From NCBI RefSeq assembly GCF_017811155.1, contig NZ_JACVCV010000024.1, positions 1 through 55,177 on the forward strand: DNA of 55,177 bases. The letters run 5' to 3'. The notes beneath the pieces were generated by a model. That model made no database searches and had not been told where the DNA came from. It saw only the letters and a program-made list of their open reading frames with translations. Every line of letters begins with the position of its first letter. The first letter of the stretch is position 1. Shown in pieces: positions 50,983 through 55,177 of the stretch. The position numbers and the translations under genes were made by a program. The DNA is from Lunatimonas salinarum. GTDB taxonomy: Bacteria > Bacteroidota > Bacteroidia > Cytophagales > Cyclobacteriaceae.

Positions 50983-51924
50983 ATGACCAAAATCCTTATT
51001 ACTGGTGCGGGAGGACAACTAGGCTCGGAATTGACGGATGCTTTGGTAAGCAAGTATGGATCTGATGCAGTTATTGCCTCAGATATCAACGAACAGGCAA
51101 GATCACTTTTTCCTGGGGCGATCTTTGAAACACTGGACGTAACTGACCATTTAGCGATGAAGGCGCTGCTGGAAAAACATCAGATCTCCCAAATTTATCA
51201 CTTGGCGGCCATTTTATCTGCGACAGCTGAAAAAAAACCACTACTGGCCTGGCAGATCAATATGGACAGCTTGCTATCTATTCTGGAACTAGCCAGAGAA
51301 AAAAAACTCGAGAAGGTTTATTGGCCTTCTTCCATTGCCGTTTTCGGACCAAATTCACCAAGAACACATACACCACAGAACTGCATCCAAGAACCCCAAA
51401 CGGCCTATGGAATCTCCAAGCAAGCTGGAGAGCGTTGGTGCAACTATTACTTCCAAAAGTACGGGGTCGATGTGCGAAGCCTTAGGTACCCCGGATTGAT
51501 TGGTTACAAATCACTGCCTGGTGGGGGTACTACGGACTACGCCGTGGATATTTATCACCATGCTGTCAGGAAAACACCGTTCACCTGCTTTCTGAAAGAA
51601 GACACGGCACTCCCTATGATGTATATGCCGGATGCCATAAGGGCCACCATGGAACTCATGGACGCCCCTAAAGAACGGATAAAAATCAGATCTAGTTACA
51701 ATATTTCCTCACTGAGTTTTACGCCAAAAGAAATATTTCGTAGTATATTGATGCATAATCCGAAGTTTGAGATCACCTACTGCCCTGATTTTCGACAGGA
51801 AATAGCCGATGGTTGGCCCCAAAGCATCGATGACTCCGATGCAGTAGCTGATTGGGGGTGGAAACCCGCATACGATCTGCCACGAATGACCCAGGATATG
51901 TTAGCAAATCTAACTTTAAAGTAG
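50983..51924 (+). CDS. tdh: L-threonine 3-dehydrogenase, SDR (UDP-galactose 4-epimerase-like) type
   Basis: A 313-residue extended short-chain dehydrogenase. Rossmann motif ITGAGGQLGSEL (about 6-17), LAAILSA, SSIAVFG, and the catalytic Y-x3-K in TAYGISKQAGE. The SLRYPGLIGY segment and the MMYMPDAIRATMELM region match SDR-type threonine dehydrogenases, which produce 2-amino-3-ketobutyrate with NAD. Together with the divergent kbl gene this fits threonine conversion to glycine and acetyl-CoA. The nlpE-like gene follows four bases after its stop. Confidence 0.88.
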   Translation: MTKILITGAGGQLGSELTDALVSKYGSDAVIASDINEQARSLFPGAIFETLDVTDHLAMKALLEKHQISQIYHLAAILSATAEKKPLLAWQINMDSLLSILELAREKKLEKVYWPSSIAVFGPNSPRTHTPQNCIQEPQTAYGISKQAGERWCNYYFQKYGVDVRSLRYPGLIGYKSLPGGGTTDYAVDIYHHAVRKTPFTCFLKEDTALPMMYMPDAIRATMELMDAPKERIKIRSSYNISSLSFTPKEIFRSILMHNPKFEITYCPDFRQEIADGWPQSIDDSDAVADWGWKPAYDLPRMTQDMLANLTLK

Positions 51925-51928
51925 TGAT

Positions 51929-52405
51929 ATGAATGCCATAAGATATGCCTTGCTACCTATCATAATATTGCTTTCTTGCGATAGTCCCACCGAAGAAACA
52001 GTGTACGAAGAGGATAATTCACCAAATACCGAAGAACAGGTGATCCTACACAAAGAAACTTCCTATTGGTTGGGATACGAGGGCATAATCCCCTGTGCAG
52101 ACTGTCAAGGGATACGAATGGAACTCAAATTGGAAAATAGCCCAGATAAAACCGAACAGTCTTATGAACTAACCGAAACCTATTTGGAAACAAAAGAAGG
52201 CGACCGGGTTTTTCATTAGTCCGGGTTAATAGAAATCAGCTACGGCATAGACGGTGAACCCAATGTGTTCTTGATTAATCTGCTAGACGAAAACCTGCAA
52301 CCAAGGTATCGATTTATCCAAGACGCCGAAGGAAAGCTTCATCTATTGAATTCCAACGGCAAAAGAATGGCGTCAGACCTAAACTATACCCTCGAAAAAA
52401 AATAA
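51929..52405 (+). pseudogene. NlpE-like lipoprotein gene with in-frame TAG
   Basis: The reading frame opens with a lipoprotein signal (ALLPIIILLSC, Cys17) and carries the NlpE N-terminal domain signature GIIPCADCQGI. It is stopped at codon 97 by TAG (52217-52219). The same frame continues for 61 more codons after the TAG with a family-like ending (SGLIEISYGI ... LLNSNGKRM ... YTLEKK) to TAA at 52403-52405. An intact protein would be about 158 residues, normal for this family. So a single base change, a sequencing error, or read-through separates the two halves. The 96-residue product keeps the CxxC-type motif but loses the second half of the beta barrel. NlpE senses copper or envelope stress in enterics. 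Lies in the tdh transcript. Confidence 0.75.
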
Positions 52406-52411
52406 ACCCAA

Positions 52412-53362
52412 ATGCAACGAAGAACCTTTATCAAACATACCGGAGTCTTAACATCCATGATGGGACTCGCTCCGTCATTCTCTTTTGGAGCCAAAGCCGA
52501 TCGGAAATTCAAAGTCAGTCTCAACCCTGGAGCTATTGGGGTACAATGTACCCAAAAAGAATTGATAGACTATGCAAATAGACACCGGTTTGAAGCCATA
52601 TCTCCTTTGTCAGATCAACTAACGGCCATGTCTTCCAATGAACTCGATGAGATTCTTGCGCAAATGCACGCAAGCAAGCTGACATGGGATGCTGTCAGCT
52701 TACCTATAGACTTCAGAAAAGATCAACAAACTTTCCGTGAAGGGCTATCTAGCTTACCAAAGGTCGCCAAAACCTGCCAATCTGCCGGTGTGACTCGCAT
52801 GAACACCTGGATAATGCCTTCCCACAACGAACTGACCTACAATCAAAACTTTAATCAACACCGTGACAGACTTAGACAAATTGCAGAAATAGCCCAAGAT
52901 CACGGTATACGTTTTGGATTGGAATATGTAGGTACCAAACGCTTGAAAACCATCCACAGATACCCGTTTGCTGGAACCATGAAGGAAATGTTGGAGCTCA
53001 TCGCTGCCATCAACGTTGCCGGTGTGGGACTGCAGCTAGACGCCTATCACTGGTACACATCTACAGAAACCGTAGCCGATTTATTGGCACTAAAAAACGA
53101 ACAAATAGTTACTTGCGACTTAAACGACGCAAGCTCGGGAAGGACCATTGAAGAGCAGGTGGACGGTGAACGCGAATTGCCGGGCGATAGCGGTCTAATA
53201 GACCTGAAGGGATTTATGCAAGCACTTGTTAAAATCGGCTACGACGGGGCTGTGAGGGCAGAACCTTTCAACGCAAAACTAAATGCCATGGAAAATGAGG
53301 AGGCCATAGCCAAAACCTCTAGCGCTATGTGGCGAACGGTAGGCCTTATTGACGCAGTTTAA
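52412..53362 (+). CDS. Exported sugar phosphate isomerase/epimerase-like TIM barrel (second copy type)
   Basis: A 316-residue protein of the same xylose isomerase-like TIM-barrel family as 8572-9528. N-terminal twin-arginine-like signal (QRRTFIKHTGVL then a hydrophobic stretch, cleavage near 26). Barrel motifs include GLEYVGTKR, GVGLQLDAYHWY, CDLNDASSG and AVRAEPFNAKL, with ligands for a divalent metal. The GVxLDxxH-like motif fits an active enzyme on a sugar or inositol derivative; the substrate is unknown. It starts six bases after the end of the NlpE frame and is co-directional with tdh. A terminator hairpin that mainly reads on the opposite strand lies just after its stop. Confidence 0.85.
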   Translation: MQRRTFIKHTGVLTSMMGLAPSFSFGAKADRKFKVSLNPGAIGVQCTQKELIDYANRHRFEAISPLSDQLTAMSSNELDEILAQMHASKLTWDAVSLPIDFRKDQQTFREGLSSLPKVAKTCQSAGVTRMNTWIMPSHNELTYNQNFNQHRDRLRQIAEIAQDHGIRFGLEYVGTKRLKTIHRYPFAGTMKEMLELIAAINVAGVGLQLDAYHWYTSTETVADLLALKNEQIVTCDLNDASSGRTIEEQVDGERELPGDSGLIDLKGFMQALVKIGYDGAVRAEPFNAKLNAMENEEAIAKTSSAMWRTVGLIDAV

Positions 53363-53395
53363 AAAAAACAGGACCGGAAAAAAACCGGTCCATTT
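53362..53395 (-). terminator. Terminator for the ArsC-like gene
   Basis: Stem GGACCGG / CCGGTCC with a 7-base A loop (T on the minus strand), followed on the minus strand by TG and a T8 run (53361-53369). It lies just after the ArsC-like gene's stop at 53400 and also close to the TIM-barrel gene's stop. Confidence 0.8.
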
Positions 53396-53399
53396 TAGC

Positions 53400-53750
53400 C
53401 TATTTTTTGGCCAAAATAGCTTCTTCATCAAACCCTATCAGGAGATCACCATCTTCAAACTCGATAATGGGCCGCTTGATCATGCTGCTTTTTTCGCTTA
53501 GCAATACAAGAGCTGTTTCTGGTTGCTGGGTCTTTGCCTTATCCTCTTCCGACAATTTTTTATAGGTAGTCCCCCTTCGGTTTACAAGATCATCGAGAGA
53601 AATTTTCGATAAAAAACCACTAAGCAAGTCCAAGCTTGGAGCCTGTTTTTTATAGTCGATAAATTGATAGCTCATTCCGTTTGTTTCAAAAAACTCAAAG
53701 GTCTTTTTCATGATATTACAGTTTTTGATACCAAATATCTTTGTACTCAT
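53400..53750 (-). CDS. ArsC/Spx-family reductase (YffB-like)
   Basis: A 116-residue thioredoxin-fold protein of the ArsC/Spx/YffB family. The opening FGIKNCNIMKK (about 5-15) places one Cys at residue 10, with the CN-x-x-K arrangement of YffB-like proteins rather than a CxxC motif. The YKK, LVNRRGTTYKKL and PIIEFEDGDLLIGFDE segments match the family. Role uncertain: glutathione- or thiol-dependent reductase is the usual annotation, arsenate reduction is unproven. Single-gene unit. Confidence 0.88.
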   Translation of the reverse strand: MSTKIFGIKNCNIMKKTFEFFETNGMSYQFIDYKKQAPSLDLLSGFLSKISLDDLVNRRGTTYKKLSEEDKAKTQQPETALVLLSEKSSMIKRPIIEFEDGDLLIGFDEEAILAKK

Positions 53751-54454
53751 AACAATCCTTTAATTTTTCTTAAAAGACAAACTTCGCCTTTCTTTAACAT
53801 TTTGACCAACTACAGCTTACCAAAAGTAACTAAAAACAAATCTAGTAATCAGTTACCAAATTCAAAAATAGGAAATCTTTTGATCAATCTCCAGTCGCAA
53901 CGCCGCTTTCCATCTCAACTAGCCACTTCCAAGACTGTAAAAAATAAAGAAGTAACTGATCTATCCAATTGCAAATTGGATGGGATAATTGGCAACTAGG
54001 CCAATAGGCTGTACTTGGTGTAGCATTTTCCCTAAAGCCATATATCATTGCAGCCTATTTGGCCACATATATGAGCGATCGATTATTCAATCGCCCTGAT
54101 TGAAACCCATGATTGTCTACTTGCTAGCACCTTGTTCGGTAAATCGCAGGGAATACTAGCTGTAGCTACAAAAGACACACAGCGCCGCTTCTTTGGTGAC
54201 ACCGAAGCCCGGGATTTAGTAAGCCCTACACCCTTAGTCTGATATAATACGCACCCCCTTAAGCAACCTTTTGAACACAACGAAAACGTATCCGCAATGC
54301 TAAATACCTGTCCTTTTACAAAGCCCCCGAACGCTAATAAGGCCGTCGACGCTCCACCGTAAAAGGGGACTGAATCTGCTTTAAACACGTCCACCTATAT
54401 CGCCGAAGGCATATATCACTCGCCAACCCTGACCATCCCCAGATACCCCCTAAA
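53751..54454. other. About 700 bases without a supported gene
   Basis: No known gene is visible. A 103-codon minus-strand frame (54083-54394) has an unusual composition (many Ser, Cys, Lys, Gly) and no family match; it may be chance. Small palindromes occur, such as ATCCAATT / AATTGGAT near 53965-53982. The right part (54400-54454) is the 3' flank of the group II intron, with a TATATGCC / GGCGATATA hairpin-like repeat near 54396-54416. The region may be a decayed gene or a non-coding RNA. Confidence 0.35.
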
Positions 54455-55083
54455 ATCGGGTAGGAGAAACGGGATTAATTCCCGTTTCGACCTCCCACAC
54501 CACCCTACGTACCGTTCGGTATAGGGCGGTTCCTTGCTTTTACACCTCGAAAGGCGAATTTGGCGTTGTTTTCAGTTATCCTTCTATGGAATCACTCTTA
54601 TCTATCCCTCGGATTCCGTCCAATTTTTTGATAAGGAGCCTCGTTGCCGAGCATCTGATCCTCTTTTTCCGGTAACATTCATTTACTGCCTGACTGCAAG
54701 GTTCGGGCCTTCCCAAACCAACCCGTGGTCCGGTACTTTGCCCTCTGCTGATTTCTCATGGCTAGCTTTACACCGTATGCCCGAAAAAAATATCCGACAC
54801 ACGTCCATGAGACCTCCCCAGGTAAGAACGATAGCTTTCTCCTCATATACCCGCTACATTTACCAGGGTGTCTCCGAGCAGTATAGGACTTTGGTTTGGT
54901 GTGCAACCTCGTCCGGACAACTATGGCCTTATATGTAGTTTCTGTTCGTCAGGCCGAGAATTTGCCGCCGGCTTCCTTCAGATTCCACCTCACGATGGAC
55001 ACCCTTGCCTTAAGCTAACACTTCCAACTGCCAAGGCGTGTTCGGGACTTGCACCCTATAGCTAACGCCCATGCTGGGCGCAC
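54455..55083 (-). ncRNA. Group II intron without reverse transcriptase ORF
   Basis: Read on the minus strand, this starts with the group II 5' consensus GTGCG (GTGCGCCCAGCATGGGC) and contains long conserved domain I landmarks (GAAGGAAGC, GGTGTCC, GACGAACAGAAAC, CATATAAGGC, CAGCAGAGGGC, GAAGGCCCGAAC). Domain V lies at 54499-54530: a 9-bp proximal stem ACCGCCCTA / TAGGGTGGT, a two-base CG bulge, a 4-bp distal stem TACC / GGTA and a GAAC loop. Domain VI follows, with GAAACGGG / CCCGTTTC and the closing GGGAGG / CCTACCC, and the 3' end CGAT (54455-54458). The whole is about 629 bases, and domain IV (about 54535-54680) holds only a short open frame. No reverse transcriptase or maturase motif is present, so any splicing or mobility would depend on RNA alone or on a maturase elsewhere. 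Confidence 0.82.
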
Positions 55084-55085
55084 AC

Positions 55086-55123
55086 AAAAAAAAACCAGGA
55101 GTTTTCCTGAGGGAATACTCCTG
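55086..55123 (-). terminator. Terminator hairpin directly upstream of the intron
   Basis: On the minus strand CAGGAGTATTCC / GGAAAACTCCTG (one mismatch, CTCA loop) followed by a run of nine T (55086-55094), then the intron 5' end after GTGT or at GTGCG. The gene it terminates lies beyond the right edge of the window. Confidence 0.75.
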
Positions 55124-55177
55124 CAACACCCTTTTGAACTCGGCGAAACCCTGCCCGCCAGGTATCCGTCCCCCTAC

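Noticed and set aside
53848-53960. Inverted repeat ATCAGTTAC / GTAACTGAT about 95 bases apart
   Set aside because: A nine-base match is expected by chance in an AT-rich stretch of this size, and no transposase or target duplication is visible.
54083-54394. 103-codon minus-strand frame
   Set aside because: No family match and odd composition; listed only as part of the unexplained region.
54534-54938. 134-codon plus-strand frame at the right edge
   Set aside because: It lies within the group II intron on the opposite strand and has no reverse transcriptase or other family features.
1-55177. tRNA, rRNA, CRISPR or prophage
   Set aside because: I scanned by eye for T-loop signatures, rRNA blocks, regular repeats and phage structural genes and saw none; a tRNAscan-type search would settle the tRNA question.

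Overview
The window comes from a Bacteroidota chromosome, most likely order Cytophagales (Cyclobacteriaceae-like). The evidence is secreted proteins with type IX secretion (T9SS) C-terminal domains, a PorZ-like protein, families typical of the phylum (DUF6503, DUF2911, DUF1599, DoxX/BT_3928-like, archaeal-type ProS), starts preceded by A-rich leaders rather than strong Shine-Dalgarno sites, and several TAnnTTTG-like -7 boxes. The genus is an inference. I found no tRNA, rRNA, CRISPR array or prophage.

Layout. 1-504: no gene I can support. 505-6296 (minus): membrane protein, cystathionine beta-synthase, pyrB-pyrR, a secreted unknown and an EVE-domain protein. 6443-9528 (plus): a PolX/PHP protein with a degenerate polymerase core, a small membrane protein and an exported TIM-barrel protein. 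9627-16467 (mostly minus): murF, a nitrilase-type amidase, overlapping def-ruvX-hemerythrin genes, and on plus a large T9SS-sorted FG-GAP protein. 16648-22954: C-terminal processing protease, VOC protein, M1 aminopeptidase, TonB receptor. 23090-29675 (minus): a DUF6503 lipoprotein, then a tightly packed five-gene run of rhodanese, DUF547 lipoprotein, NAD(P)/FAD oxidoreductase, NosR/NapH-like Fe-S membrane protein and GT2 glycosyltransferase. 30038-31787 (minus): a two-gene unit with a 2H-phosphoesterase-like protein. 31931-35320 (plus): tdk-porZ-recO. 35326-44121: lipoprotein, 2-oxoglutarate oxygenase and chromate transporter, DUF2911, floA-nfeD, proS and a low-complexity lipoprotein. 44230-49631: outer-membrane barrel, aroK-DoxX-DUF1599, and divergently folP-cdaA. 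49650-53750: kbl and tdh (threonine catabolism), an NlpE-like lipoprotein gene split by an in-frame TAG, a second exported TIM-barrel protein and an ArsC-like reductase. 53751-54454: no supported gene. 54455-55083 (minus): a complete-looking group II intron of about 0.63 kb without a reverse transcriptase, directly downstream of a terminator hairpin.

Most genes are core housekeeping. The points most worth a second look are the periplasm/membrane redox plus glycosyltransferase cluster (23973-29675), the ORF-less group II intron, the amber-interrupted NlpE gene, and the PolX protein that keeps its PHP domain but has lost most of its polymerase active site.
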